Made by a program: the position numbers and the translations under genes. Source: Aegilops tauschii subsp. strangulata (lineage: Eukaryota; Streptophyta; Magnoliopsida; Poales; Poaceae). From it: 64,000 bases of DNA. Below the pieces are notes generated by a model that worked only from the letters and a program-made list of their open reading frames with translations, made no database searches and was not told the DNA's origin. Position 1 is the stretch's first letter, and the number at the start of each line of letters is the position of its first letter. This document shows, piece after piece, positions 34,967 through 46,061 of this stretch. The stretch spans positions 377,873,054 to 377,937,053 of the forward strand of contig NC_053041.3 of assembly GCF_002575655.3 (NCBI RefSeq). Reading direction: 5' to 3'.

Positions 34967-35209
34967 GTAGCCCCTGGGCCCAAGGCGCGCTCGGGCTTGG
35001 CTTCGAGGCGAAGCCAAAGGTCAAGTGCGGAGCGCCGCGGGCCCCAATAGCCTGCGGCCTTGGTCGACGCATGGCGGTTGATTGGACGTGGGCGTCTCCG
35101 CTTCCCCACGCTGCCTCGACAACTGCCCGACTTGACAAGTCCCTGCGACATGCAAGGAAAAACCATCGTTACCTGTGATCGTGGGGGGCGCCGGTTGGCC
35201 TTCTCCTGC

Positions 35210-35217
35210 TATAAATA
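35210..35217 (+). promoter_or_regulatory. TATA box for the antisense ORF
   Basis: TATAAATA lies 83 bp upstream of the ATG at 35300, on the strand opposite to gag-protease, followed by a C/T-rich stretch typical of a plant leader. It suggests the ORF has its own promoter. Confidence 0.6.
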
Positions 35218-35299
35218 GGGAGGGGGCGGAGCCCCCGTCGCCCATCTCTTCCCATTCTACTTGCTTCTCCCCTTCACTCCATTGCTAGTAGCGACACCA

Positions 35300-36115
35300 A
35301 TGGCACCCATCCGGAGGTCTTCTGCTGTGGAGAAAGGAAAGACTCCCCTCGACGGGCTGGCGCGGCTCCCGCCGAAGAAGAGGCTGGCTCATCGCCGCGG
35401 CACGGCGACGATGCAGGTGGTGATGAGGCCTTGGTGCGAGCGGCCTCCTCCTGGGTATCCATTACCCCTGTATGCCCAAGCCGGGGGCTCAGGAGGGAGA
35501 GGCGACGAGCGTCGGCGCGCGTGCCGCGGCCATGGTCACCGTGCCGCGGTGGCGCTCGTCGCCTCTCCTGGAGTCCACGCCACGGACTCCTCACGCGAGC
35601 TCATGCTGTGGGCGGCGATGCCCCCGAGCACTTTGATCTGCTTCCCTTGTTTATTCTCTGCTGAGATGCCGCCGAGGGGGCCGCTTGAGCTCTGGCTGCA
35701 GCACGCGGACTGCGACACGCCAGCGACTGGAGTGGAGGTTGAGGCCGTCTCCTCGGGGAAGATCTTCGTGACCCGAGGTTGGGGCGAAGTCGCCCGAGTG
35801 TGCCGTGCGGAGGGCGCCCTCATGATCCACTTCGAGTATGACGGCGCCTCCACGCTGTTCTTCAAGGTCTTCGACGCAGAAGGCCGCCATCTGGGGTGCT
35901 GCTCCGGCAGAGGTCATCAGGCTGACGCTACCGCAGGGGCTGGGCCCGCTGCCTGCGTCGCTGGCGGCTCCTATGGAAGCCGCAGCGACACTTGGGAGAC
36001 CAGCGATTCTCCCGAGCTCTACGAGACTCCGGAGACGAGTGACGACAGCTACGTGCCCCCAAGCTCTCGCCGAGCCCGGAGCAGGGCTGCAGTGCCCGGC
36101 CACCGCCGCCGCTGA
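35300..36115 (+). CDS. Antisense extra ORF in the Gypsy element with a B3-like segment (271 aa)
   Basis: ATG at 35300 is preferred because it follows a TATA box by 83 bp; the frame is open upstream to 35261 only through a non-ATG codon. Residues about 121-202 read MPPRGPLELWLQ... VSSGKIFVTRGWGEVAR ... LMIHFEYDGASTLFFKVFDAEG. This fits the C-terminal two thirds of a plant B3 DNA-binding domain: a GW core, then a strand F-Y-G-x-S-x-x-x-F-x-V-x-x-F. The N-terminus is basic and low-complexity; the C-terminus is Ser/Thr/Glu-rich, then Arg-rich. If B3-like, it would act in the nucleus on DNA. It lies between pol remnant and 3' LTR, antisense to gag. It is intact while gag and pol are broken. The B3 assignment is by pattern only. 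Confidence 0.55.
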   Translation: MAPIRRSSAVEKGKTPLDGLARLPPKKRLAHRRGTATMQVVMRPWCERPPPGYPLPLYAQAGGSGGRGDERRRACRGHGHRAAVALVASPGVHATDSSRELMLWAAMPPSTLICFPCLFSAEMPPRGPLELWLQHADCDTPATGVEVEAVSSGKIFVTRGWGEVARVCRAEGALMIHFEYDGASTLFFKVFDAEGRHLGCCSGRGHQADATAGAGPAACVAGGSYGSRSDTWETSDSPELYETPETSDDSYVPPSSRRARSRAAVPGHRRR

Positions 36116-36400
36116 GCTGGATGAGGTTGGCGCCGGCTTCTGGCGGCCCACTGTTGATGATGGCGTCATCCACAGGGCGCGTGTAGATAGGATTCCCGAA
36201 GTTCTTGTCTTTTGTTCCCTGCGAGGGATTAAGGAGTACCCCGTGGGGGGCATGTAAATGGTATATAATGTCTTTTGTCAATATTGCCCTTATTGTGAAC
36301 TCTCGCGAGCGTGAGTCCTGCTTCAGCTCGGTCTCCCCTTTCCGACATCGCGATGACTTGGTGCTCTACACTGACTGGTCCCGGTCCCCAGGCAGGCTAC

Positions 36401-37375
36401 AGCCGTCGCTGGTATGCCAGGTCGCCTGCCATGGTCAAGGCCAGGAGGTGAGCGGCCCGAGGTCCAGTAAGAGCCCCTGAGGTGCGATGCTCAGGAGGTC
36501 CCCTTTAGCGCTCAAGCAGCCGCCGAGAGGTAGGAAAGGGCGGTGACATTGCAGCAGTAGGGCTGCGGCTAGTGTGGTTCCTAGTCCTTAGCGGTTTAGC
36601 CAAACCGGGTTCGAGACTTATCTTGACGGTCCGGAGTCGGTTCCTCGCGACACACCAGATTCGGGCATAGGTGTCCATAGCATAGCTAGGCCAGGCCCAT
36701 ACGAGCCTCTCCCTCTTCTCCGCGCTCTCCTTTGTGCTCTATGTCCTCAGGTCCCGGCCCTCGAGCGAGCTCAGCCGCCGCTGGTATGCCAGGTCGTGTG
36801 CCGTGGTCAAGGCCAGGGGGTGAGGGCTGGAGAGCCAGTAGGAGCTCCTGAGTCCTGATGCTCAGGAGCCCCCCTTTTAACGCGCAAGCGGATCGCACGG
36901 GTGAAGAGGGAGCTGGCGGTGCCGCCTGCCGTCGTCCTCAGGAGATTCCTGCGAGCCAGCACAAGGAGAGACATAGTTTGCCATTACGGTTGCCGGGCGG
37001 CCACTGATCGCTTTGCCGGAGAACGGGGGCACTGAGGGCCCAATGAGGTGGCACGCGTGGCCAGAGCTCGGCCGCTCAGATTTGTCGACGTTGGAGGGAC
37101 GGACCCAAGCGCAAGCGCCGTGCCACAGTGAGCAACTCCCGGGGTAAGTGCCAATCAAGCAGGTGATAATCATAGGTAGATTAAGCATGGAAAGCATACT
37201 AGCTTAGGTAAATGCAGGGAAGATACATGCCACCGGGTTCGGCCCGAGCGGCTTGGGGATGATGCAGCCCAAGGGGCGCCCCTAGCAAGGTAAGCTAAAG
37301 ACATAAAAAGGGATACACGCCACAGGTTCGGACCCACGTGGCCTGGGAATGATGCAGCCCAAGGGGCGCTCCCAG
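36401..37375. repeat. Non-coding tandem repeats inside the Tat-like element
   Basis: Two imperfect units, 36401-36520 and 36773-36890, share AGCCG-CGCTGGTATGCCAG and GATGCTCAGGAG-CCCC, a period of about 372 bp. Two shorter units (37217-37284 and 37309-37373) share TTCGG-CC and GATGATGCAGCCCAAGGGGC. No pol motifs were seen here, so integrase and RNase H are absent. Confidence 0.6.
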
Positions 37376-37460
37376 CTAAATGAACTTGGAAAATGTCACC
37401 TGGTTCTGTTGATGAAGGGGTGTTGGGGCAGCTGAAGGTACGCGGCGAAGCGGTCGCTCC

Positions 37461-37796
37461 TCACGAGCCACCGGGGCCCTGAGCCTCGGGAGGCTCTGGG
37501 GATCCAGGCGGTTCCTTGAGGACCGTCTCCATCTCCGTCAGGACAGCGTGGTGCCTGGCCTCCTGAGTCACCAGGGCGCGCCATAAGATGCGCTGATAGG
37601 CTGACGCCACGCTCGGCAGGCCAAAAGGCATGCGAACGTAGCTGTGCGGCGGACCCTCGCAGCGGCCCGCGCGCGAAGGCCAGAAGGGCTCCTGAGATGC
37701 GGCCCTGTTGAGCCCTGGGACATCGATGCAGACGCGCAGCCCGGCATCCTCGCCTGGATGGGGAGCTGCGCCTGGTGAGCGGCGGTCGCCGCGCAT
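37461..37796 (-). pseudogene. Collapsed reverse transcriptase remnant
   Basis: On the minus strand the frame holds VCIDVPGLNRAASQEPF and then HSYVRMPFGLPSVASAYQR, i.e. RT block 2-like and the MPFGL block. Most of the sequence that should separate them, including the first catalytic Asp region, is missing. The frame then ends in low-complexity sequence with no YxDD box. The enzyme would be inactive, so the element depends on help from another copy. Confidence 0.65.
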
Positions 37797-38049
37797 GGCC
37801 CTTGTGTCTTGCAGTTGCTGAGTGGTCCTGGTGATGAACTCCTGAGCAGTGGGCGCTCCTCGCCCTGTGTTCTCCTAGGGGAAATGTGCCGTGAAGCACA
37901 CCTCCAAGTGGTGCCCAAGCGCCTCCCTCGTGATGTTGGCAAGATCTGAGGCCCTCCAGAAGAGAGCCCCCGAGCCCTGCCCGAGAAGGGCGCCGGGCGC
38001 GCTTTCCTATGCGATGGAGGGAGGCGCCCCAGGTGGGGCGCCGACCCAG

Positions 38050-38728
38050 TCGCGGCGCCGCTTGAGGCGCCGCTTGCCTGAGGCCCTGCGCGGAGCAGCT
38101 GCTTCTTCTTCTTGGGGGTGGTCTCAGGAGGGCACCTGCCCTTGCTGTCGAGGTCGTCGATTGCTGCAGCTTGGAAGGCACGCTCGAGGGAGCACACTGC
38201 ATCTCTTTCTTCGCATGGGACCGTGATGATTCCGCCGCTTCCTGGCATCTTGAGGACATTGTAGCCGTGATGGGTCACCGCCATGAACTTGGCCAGGGCT
38301 GGATACCCGAGGATTGCATTGTACGGCAGACGGATGTGCGCGACGTCGAAGTCGATGAGTTCGGTGTGGTAGTTGTTGCGTTCTCCGAAGGTGACAGGGA
38401 GGCAGACCTGCCCTATCGGTGTGGTGGAACCGTCGGTCACTCCTGAGAAAGGCTTGGTAGGCTGAAGCTGGTCATACGGCACTTGGAGGTTGTTGAATGT
38501 GTCGACAGACAAGACGTTAAGCCCTGCACCGCCGTCGATGAGAGTCTTGGTGACTTGCACATTGCTGATGACTGGTGAACAAAGCATCGGGAGGGCGCCT
38601 GCGGTAGCTGCGCACTTGAGCTGATCTGTCGAGCTGAACATGATGGCGCACTTGGACCACCTGAGCGGGCGTGTGGTTTCAAGCTTGGGAAGGACTGTGT
38701 TCACTTCACGAGCAAACTGTTTGAAAAC
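38050..38728 (-). pseudogene. Retroviral-type aspartic protease region of the Tat-like element
   Basis: The minus-strand frame runs through REVNTVLPKLETTRPLRW to TKTLIDGGAGLNVLSVDTF. It carries the active-site motif D-G-G-A (in place of the commoner D-S/T-G-A) and the second-half motif ELIDFDVAHIRLPYNAILGYP. A Lys-rich segment (PKKKKQ) then precedes the RT. It would cleave Gag-Pol in the particle. There is no clean start of its own; it is normally part of the polyprotein, and frames to either side are shifted. Confidence 0.75.
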
Positions 38729-39006
38729 ATGATGTGAGGCTGGGGCTTGAGCTCCGCCCAGTATACAAGCGATGGCACCCGGCTCCTGGAACCCCCAGCC
38801 CCCTTGTCCTGATGGTGGCCGTCGTTCCTTCTTGGTGGTGGAGGTAGTGGAGGAAGACCGGCGTTTCCCTGAGGACGGTCCTCACGAGGCTGGTCCCTCC
38901 AGGCGCCCTCGCGAGGCTGACCCTGCCAGCGGTCCTCACGAGGCCGGTCACGCCACTCCTGGCGCGGGCCACGGTCATCCCAGCGTCCGCCCCCACGTCC
39001 TCCTCC

Positions 39007-39822
39007 TCAGCCATAGCCCCGGTCGTTGCGCTCGGGGCGTCGACCGAAGCGTCCTTCTCGAATGGCTCTGAGCTCTTGACAGTCGTTGTTATGACTATGC
39101 AGGTTGTGGAAGGCGCAGAACGGTCGGCTGCTCTTGGATGACTCGGGCTGGTCTCTGCCGCGCTTGGTGTCCGGTTCCACCGCGAGCACGGTTGCTCCCT
39201 TGCGCTTCACGTCCTTGGCCTTGGCTTTCTTCTCCTCCGGGTCCGCAGCCGGGAGCTCGAGGAAGGAGAGACGCCCCTCCTCAGCTCTTGCGCACTTGGT
39301 CGCCAGGTTAAACAGCTCCAAAGACGTGCACAGCTCCTTGTGGATGGCTAGCTCCTCCTTCATCTTCACGTCGCGGACGCCATCAGAGAACGCGGAGATG
39401 ATGGCCTCGTCCGTCACCTTGGGGATCTTGAGGCGAACGTTGTTGAAGCGCTGGATCTACTTCTGGAGAGTCTCTCCTGGTTGTTGCTTGACGCGGCGTA
39501 GGTCACCCGCGGCCGGTGGGCAGTCGCAAGTGCCCTGGAAGTTGGCGACGAAGCGGTCGCGCATCTCGTCCCAGGAGGAGATCGAGCCTGGAGGCAGGTT
39601 CAGGAGCCACGAATGAGCACCGTCTTTGAGCGCCATGGGGAACCAATTCGCCATGACTTTCTTGTCGCCGTTGGCCGCCTCGATACTCAGCTCATAGAGC
39701 TGCAAGAACTCTGTTGGGTCGGGGGTGCCGTCGTAGCGAGGAGGCAGTTCCGGCTTGAACTTGCCTGGCCAAGCGACGCTACGCAGCCCGGGGGTGAAGG
39801 CGCGGCAGCCGGCCGTGGTCAC
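39007..39822 (-). pseudogene. gag: Gag of the Tat-like element with an internal stop
   Basis: The minus-strand frame contains the retrotransposon Gag core PRYDGTPDPTEFLQLYELSIEAANGDKKVMANWFPMALKDGAHSWL and ends in a zinc-knuckle-like CAFHNLHSHNNDC of CX2HX4HX4C spacing. A stop codon at 39454-39456 (after ETLQK) interrupts it, with the same frame resuming (IQRFNN...). The N-terminal part lies upstream in another frame (ATG at 40494, MGDARRARAECRAAL...), so a frameshift lies near 39825-39900. Gag forms the particle shell and packages RNA. Confidence 0.8.
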
Positions 39823-40546
39823 CGGGGCCTATCTTGGGGGTGGAGCTTGGTCTTGGCGCCCGCGCACCGCCACGGCAAGCGGCGCGGGGCCCTACCGCGG
39901 CAAGCGATCCGGACGTGGAGGTGCGGGGAGTGGTGGAGCGTTCTCTTGCGGTCGAGGGACTTCTTGACAGCTTCTTTCTTCACGCGCGGGCGCCGGACGC
40001 GGTGGGTCGCGCAGTGGAGCCGCGCGCCTTGGCGCCAGGGCGCCGTCTTGGTGCAGACGTGGTGGAGGTGCTCCATGAGCTACGTCGCCCGTAGCTAGCA
40101 GAGGGCGAGGCAGCGAGAGGGACGGTGCAGGGGAGCCCCCTGCGGCGCTGACAAGCTCGGCGATGCGGTCGAGCCAGTCCTTGTAGAGGTCGTCGACTGG
40201 GCGGTAGCGTAGGAGCTCATGCGCCATGAGGAGCACGACCCGTGCATCCGTGGGAGCGCGACGAGCGTGAGGCGATGAACCAGCGGGAGTCAGCGATGGA
40301 GTGGCGGTGCGGCCGTCCTGCCGCACCGAGGGGTGCAACGAGGATGCTTGCTGCTCATTCCCCACCGGGCCGGTGGCGGCGTTAGCGTAAGACGACGGAG
40401 AACGATGGGGTGGCCCGCCGACGGGAGCGGTTTGAGCAACGCGGGTGGCGAGGGCCGCCCGGCACTCAGCGCGAGCACGGCGCGCGTCCCCCATGGAGAC
40501 GATGAAGCTACGGGACGCGGAGCGACAGAAGTGAAGCCTCGGCGCA

Positions 40547-40564
40547 CCCCTACCTGGCGCGCCA
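40547..40564 (-). other. Primer binding site of the Tat-like element
   Basis: On the minus strand TGGCGCGCCAGGTAGGGG begins two bases after the 5' LTR end at 40567. The same 18 bases serve the separate Gypsy element at 54748-54765. I have not identified the matching tRNA. Confidence 0.75.
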
Positions 40565-40566
40565 AA

Positions 40567-41482
40567 TGTCGGATCACGGGCTTCGGCAAAACCCTCGAGG
40601 TTCGAACACTGTGGTGCGCGCGAAGATCTCCCCCTACCGATCCATGTCCTAGCTTTGCTAAGATCTCACGGACTAACTCGACAAACTCGCAACACAAAGG
40701 ACACAAGATTTATACTGGTTCGGGCCACCGTTGTGGTGTAATACCCTACTCCAGTGTGGTGGTGGTGGATTGCCTCTCGGGCTGAGGATGAACAGTTACA
40801 AGGGGAAGAATAGCCTCCTGAGGTTGAGGTGTTCTTGCACTCGGTGTGTGGCTAAGGGTTGGCTCCAGATCAGATAGATCAGTTGCCCGAGGGTCAGTTC
40901 GAGTTGCCTCCTACTGTGGTGGCTAGTCCTATTTAGAGAGGCCCTAGTCCTCTCCCCAAATATTGAGCGGGAAGGGAGCCAACAACGGCCTATTTGAAAG
41001 GGGACAACTGGTACAGCTTATCCTGACAAAATCATTCTTCGCCTGCAAAAGGCTCTGGTGGTGACGCCGCCTTGGGCTCCATGGTGACCTCCGTCCTCTC
41101 ATCCTGCTGGTCTTGGTCTCATTCCACCAATATGTAAACCTTTGCTCGACACCTCGGTACTCCGCGCCTGTGCTTGCTCCCTTAGCACCAAAGAGGAAAA
41201 AGGACACTGCGCGCGCTGGCGCCCGCCTGCTCTCGATTGTCATGGCTCATGTCATGCAAACCTCGCGAGGTTTGCCTCGCCTTGAACTCTCCGCCCCTCG
41301 CGAGCCAACCTGGTGAGGCCGCTCCCGAGGAGGTCTTGTGTCGTCCCCCTCGCGAGGCTTGGCCCCTCACGAGGGTCTTGAGTGCTTGTTGGTGAAGATA
41401 GGCCGTACGGGCCCGCTCGCAGAGCCACGCTGTGGGCCGCAGGCAGGCAAGTCTGGGGACCCCCGTTCCCAAAACGCCGACA
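40567..41482 (-). mobile_element. 5' LTR of the Tat-like Gypsy element
   Basis: Partner of 34066-34966. It contains an extra CGAGGCTTGGCCCCTCA-like segment near 41350 that is absent from the other LTR, plus scattered substitutions. On the minus strand it ends CGACA, next to the primer binding site. Confidence 0.85.
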
Positions 41483-41487
41483 ATCTG

Positions 41488-43102
41488 TTTAGTTTAGACA
41501 TGTTCTGTAATGCCACCTATTTAGTTTCAATATCATATATGGGAATTATGCAGTCTCATGTCTTTTAGCCAGCCATAATATATGTGAAATGTGCAATGCC
41601 ATCCTGTTTAACCAGGCATCATATATTTGAATGATATCTAGCCCATCCTTTTCTTCATTAAATTTCCATTTGTCGACAATGTTTCTACATTAAACTACTC
41701 TTCATGTGAATCAGCCATTTGAGTGGGTGATGGAAAAATCTGGAGTGAAAATAAGGCCTTCAGAGAATACAGCGCTACCTGTCGAAGCATATTTCTTGTT
41801 GGGTCCCGATAGCTCCTCAGAGATGGATTCAGACAGATGACCAGTCCTATTCCCCCACCGAGATGTATGCTCTAACTTGGCACGGTTCTATTGCTCATAC
41901 CATGCATATGGTGTCTTGCATTTCATAGTTTAGACATCATATACACAATATTCAACACCATGTTCTTAGTTCAGACATCATATATGCGAATGCCCTCTGC
42001 TTAGCATATAAATCACATATGTGAATTAAATCATGCGATACTGGTTACTTAGATAACATGTATGTGAATTATGTCATGCGATCCTATTTAGTTAATCATC
42101 ATATCTTTGAATTATGTTATGCTATGCTATCCAGTTTAGATAGACATCATATATTTGAAATTATGTCATGCTATCCGTTTTAGTTAAACAATATACATGT
42201 CAACTATTTAATGCCCTCTTTTTTCCACACTATCTATTGCATCCATCTCTCATACAATGTCTGTACATTCAACTATGTTTCCTGTTTATCAGCCATTTGA
42301 ATTGGAGCGGGTGATGGCAGTATCTAGCGGAGTAAAAACACGGTCTTCAAATAAAACAGTGCTACCGCTTGGTGGAGATAGCACCCTGGTTGTACATGCA
42401 CGAGAACCAGCCCTACCACACATAACCCAGACTCTCGCAGATTTTACCCCTACTGCGATGGATAGAGAACCAGCTTCACCCAATCTAACCCAACCCCAGC
42501 AGATAGTAACCCAGTTCCTGTTGACACAGCACCATCTCCACCACAGAGCTCCCAAACAAGAGCAGTTAGTAAGGCAGCTCCAGTGCCCAAAGCGCAGTAC
42601 TACCACGGCGAACCCCAACTCCACCAGTTAGTACACCTATTCCCGTGGAGGAAGCACAACCAGCCGTTCATAGTTTAGCATCTATCGCATTTGATGTTGT
42701 TAAATCCTATGTGCGTATCTTCCCATCATGGAAATATTATACTGAAGATGAAGGAAAATGCCAGTTGCAGGTATTTGTCTAGGAGTTATGCGTAAGTAAT
42801 GTTATTCATGGCAATTACTTTGCTTTGTCCCATACATTCTACCTCCATGATGGTTATAATACAACAAATTTTCCCATTTTTCTCTATAGAGAAGGACCGA
42901 TTTGGAAACTCAGGATGAGGTAACCTGTGCTAATACCTTTGCTATCTTCAAGAATGCTTGGTGGCAGTATCAGAATTACCTGAAGAAAACATACTTCACA
43001 GGCAAAGAAACTCATCAAATTCCCTTACGTTCTCCTGAGACACATTTACTGGACATGACTGGGAACGCCTTGTTCTTTACTGGTCCCGAACCAAGAATGT
43101 GG
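41488..43102 (+). pseudogene. 3' part of the transposase-related (Ptta/En/Spm-like) gene
   Basis: Exon-like blocks lie at about 41710-41860 (acidic SSSEMDSD and SY-P), 42290-42790 and 42889-43102. The last two read SYVRIFPSWKYYTEDEGKCQLQ and then, after an intron GTAAGTAATG...CTATAG (42791-42888), RTDLETQDEVTCANTFAIFKNAWWQYQNYLKKTYF, ending at a donor AATGTG|GTAAGT. Such K-x-W-x-x-Y-x-x-x-L-K-K-x-Y-F segments match the plant Ptta/En/Spm transposase family (Transposase_24) as I recall it. A TAG at 42779-42781 and a frameshift near 42600 break the frame. Probably a relic of a CACTA-derived gene. Confidence 0.5.
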
Positions 43103-44188
43103 TAAGTTCTATGAGCTCATTTTATTTTAAGTACTATATGCTTGCGTCTTACTATACTCTGTTCATGTAAACAAGTGCTTAAACCTGAAGAACAACTGTT
43201 GTCATTTAAGATTCCATTGCTATTGTGCATACTGCTTTGCTCTTGTATCACTGTATTTACTCATACAAACATATTTTTAAGGGATTTTTACATCTGTGCC
43301 CCTGGTTCCTTAGCTCTACTCATTCATCCCCGCGCTCTTAACTTTTGCTCCATTTCCCCACTCCCTTGCGAGAAACCCTCATAACTGGGCACAACGGACG
43401 TTGCCGTCGGGTCAAAGGCTTGACCGTTAACTCTGACTAGTGGGGCCACACTGGACTGTGTCGTCCGTTTGACCTGACAAGTGGGGCCGCATTGGGTGGT
43501 GTCGTTGTTCGACCGTTGGGTCGTGGTTTCGTTGGGCCGTCCCTTGCATTAAACGTCTGCGCGCGCCGCCAGGACAGAAGCCTGCTATGCATGCACCCAG
43601 CAAACCCTGGTTGCATGCGTCGATCGAGCCTGCATGCGCCGATGCCATGATCCCATGATGTGCCGACCGAGCCTGCATGCGCCGATGCGTCTGCCACGAT
43701 ACACTGACCGAGCAGCTTTCTCGCACGCCAGCCGCCACGGATGCAGCGACGGTCACTGCCGCTGGTTCCTCTCTTCTAGCTAGGTGGCTACATATTTTTG
43801 GCTTGTGTAAAAAAGAGCCACTCCCTTGCTTACTTGTACTAATTCATCCCTACTAACAAAGCTTGCTTTCATGCACTAGGTGGTTACTAACAAGGGAACC
43901 CTACTAACAAGCCGAGCTCTATAAGAAAATAATCAACAAATATGTAGTCCCAATATGTAGATAGGGCCAACAAGCCCATAGCACGATCACATAACTCAAA
44001 CTAGGAAGAACTTAATAATAGAATAGACAGAAAACTTAATAATAGAATTTAAGAAAAGGGCCAACAAGCCCATAGCAATTCCAACATAGTTCAATTACAA
44101 CTTAACATAACATAGACTGAAAAAAGATAGAGGGTTTAGAACCCTAGCCGCCGCCTTCTCCACCTCGCTCCTCCTCCGTGCGCCCTTT
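43103..44188. other. Non-coding flank with a possible DNA-transposon end
   Basis: At about 43278 the sequence changes to GGGATTTTTACATCTGTGCCCC, which may be a terminal repeat of a DNA transposon. No matching right end was found before 53551. 43395-43760 is GC-rich without a supported gene. 44100-44188 is the 3' flank of the interrupted minus-strand gene. Confidence 0.3.
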
Positions 44189-44302
44189 TCACTGCTCCTC
44201 CGGGGCATTGTCGATGGGGTACGGAAGAGTGTGCATGCGCGTCGCGGTGGGGAAGATGTTGTTGTACTTCGTGAACCAGTTGTGGGTGGTGAAAGTGATG
44301 AA
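44189..44302 (-). pseudogene. C-terminal part of a small interrupted gene
   Basis: Minus-strand codons continue in frame from the N-terminal part at 52771-53070 if the Copia element and one copy of the CTCGG duplication are ignored. They read FITFTTHNWFTKYNN...PYPIDNAPEEQ and end at TGA 44189-44191, giving 38 codons including the stop. The exact frame match across an 8.5-kb insertion is strong evidence that this was one exon of 137 codons. Function unknown; no domain recognised. Confidence 0.7.
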
Positions 44303-44307
44303 CTCGG

Positions 44308-46048
44308 TGAAGGAAATATGCCCTAGAGGCAATAATAAAGTATTATATATTTCCTTGTATCATGATAAATGTTTATTATTCATGCTAGAATTGTATTAAC
44401 CGGTAACATAATACATGTGTGAATACATAGACAAACAAAGTGTCACTAGTATGCCTCTACTTGACTAGCTCGTTAATCAAAGATGGTTATGTTTCCTAGC
44501 CATAGACATGAGTTGTTATTTGATTAACGGGATCACCTCATTAGGAGAATGACGTGATTGACATGACCCATTACGTTAGCTTAGCACCCGATCGTTCAGT
44601 ATGTTGCTATTGCTTTCTTCATGACTTATACATGTTCCTATGACTATGAGATTATGCAACTCCCGTTTACCGGAGGAACACTTTGTGTGCTACCAAACGT
44701 CACAACATAACTGGGTGATTATAAAGGTGCTCTACAGGTGTCTCCAAAGGTACTTGTTGGGTTGGCGTATTTCGAGATTAGGATTTGCCACTCCGATTGT
44801 CGGAGAGGTATCTCTGGGCCCACTCGGTAATGCACATCACTATAAGCCTTGCAAGCATTGTGACTAATGAGTTAGTTGCAGGATGATGTATTACGGAACG
44901 AGTAAAGAGACTTGCCGGTAACGAGATTGAACTAGGTATCGAGATACCGACGATCGAATCTCGGGCAAGTAACATACCGATGACAAAGGGAACAACGTAT
45001 GTTGTTATGCGGTCTGACCGATAAAGATCTTCATAGAATATGTGGGAGCCAATATGGGCATCCAGGTCCCGCTATTGGTTATTGACCGGAGAGGTGTCTC
45101 GGTCATGTCTACATTGTTCTCGAACCCAAAGGGTCCACACGCTTAAAGTTACGATGACAGTTATATTATGAGTTTATGTGATTTGATGTACCGAAGGTTG
45201 TTCGGAGTCCCGGATGTGATCACGGACATGACGAGGAGTCTCGAAATGGTCGAGACGTAAAGATTGATATATTGGACGACTATATTCGGACACCGGAAGT
45301 GTTCCGGAGAAGTTTCGGATTAAACCGGAGTGCCGGAGGGTTACCGGAACCCCCCGGGGAAGTATTGGGCCTTAGTGGGCCTTGAGGGGAGAGAGAGGGC
45401 AGCAGCCAGGAGGTGGTGCGCCCCCTCCCAGAGGAGTCCTAGTTGGACTAGGAGAGGGGGGCGCAGCCCCCTTTCCCTCTCCCTCTCCCTCTCTTTCCTT
45501 CCCCCCTTCTTTTCCTAGTAGGACTAGGAAAGGGGAGTCCTACTCCTACTAGGAGGAGGACTCCCCCCCCTCTCCTTGGCGCGCCCCATAGGCAGTCGGC
45601 CTCCCCCTTGCTCCTTTATATACGGGGGCAGGGGGGCACCTAAGAACACACTTGATATACGATATTTTAGCCGTGTGCGGTGCCCCCCTCCACCAGATTA
45701 CACCTCGATAATACCGTCGCGAAGCTTAGGCGAAGCCCTGCGTCGGTGGAACATCATCATCGTCACCACGCCGTCGTGCTGACGAAACTCTCCCTCAACA
45801 CTCGGCTGGATCGGAGTTCGAGGGACGTCATCAAGCTGAACGTGTGTAGAACTTCGGAGGTGCCGTACGTTCGGTACTTGATCGGTCGGATCGTGAAGAC
45901 GTTCGACTACATCAACCGCGTTGTGATAAACGCTTCCGCTGTCGGTCTACGAGGGTACGTGGACAACACTCTCCCCTCTCGTTGCTATACATCACCATGA
46001 TCTTGCGTGTGCGTAGGAAATTTTTTGAAATTACTACGTTCCCTAACA
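44308..46048 (+). mobile_element. 5' LTR of the Angela-type Copia element
   Basis: 1741 bp, TG..CA ends. A TATA box (TTTATATA, 45615-45622) lies after a C/T-rich stretch of repeated CTCCCT, marking the likely promoter. Short frames shared with the 3' LTR are non-coding. Confidence 0.93.
45615..45622 (+). promoter_or_regulatory. TATA box of the Angela-type LTR
   Basis: TTTATATACGGGG is the only TATA motif in the GC-rich part of the LTR and is conserved in the 3' LTR at the same offset. Transcription of the element is expected to begin about 30 bp downstream. Confidence 0.6.
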
Positions 46049-46049
46049 G

Positions 46050-46061
46050 TGGCATCCGAGC
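46050..46061 (+). other. Degenerate primer binding site (initiator tRNA-Met type)
   Basis: TGGCATCCGAGC lies one base after the 5' LTR. It matches the Met-initiator consensus used by this family (TGGTATCAGAGC) at ten of twelve positions. Confidence 0.7.

Larger units (their letters stand above)
34066..41482 (-). mobile_element. Gypsy LTR retrotransposon, 7.4 kb, minus orientation, with antisense ORF
   Basis: The LTRs are 34066-34966 (901 bp) and 40567-41482 (916 bp), beginning TGTCGGATCACGGG; the right one ends GCCGACA. Perfect target duplication ATCTG lies at 34061-34065 and 41483-41487. The primer binding site next to the right LTR sets minus orientation. Gag, protease and a collapsed RT are on the minus strand. 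Between the RT remnant and the 3' LTR lies a plus-strand ORF (35300-36115). That layout resembles the Tat group of plant Gypsy elements, known for extra ORFs in this position. The LTRs differ by many substitutions and an 18-19 bp indel, so the insertion is not recent. It lies in an intron-like region of a transposase-related gene. Confidence 0.9.

Noticed and set aside
34518..35178. 206-aa minus and 178-aa plus frames
   Set aside because: They cross the LTR boundary of the Tat-like element and are not kept in the partner LTR at 40567-41482.
36116..37380. Search for integrase and RNase H of the Tat-like element
   Set aside because: No DDE, HHCC or RNase H motif was found on the minus strand; only non-coding tandem repeats are present.
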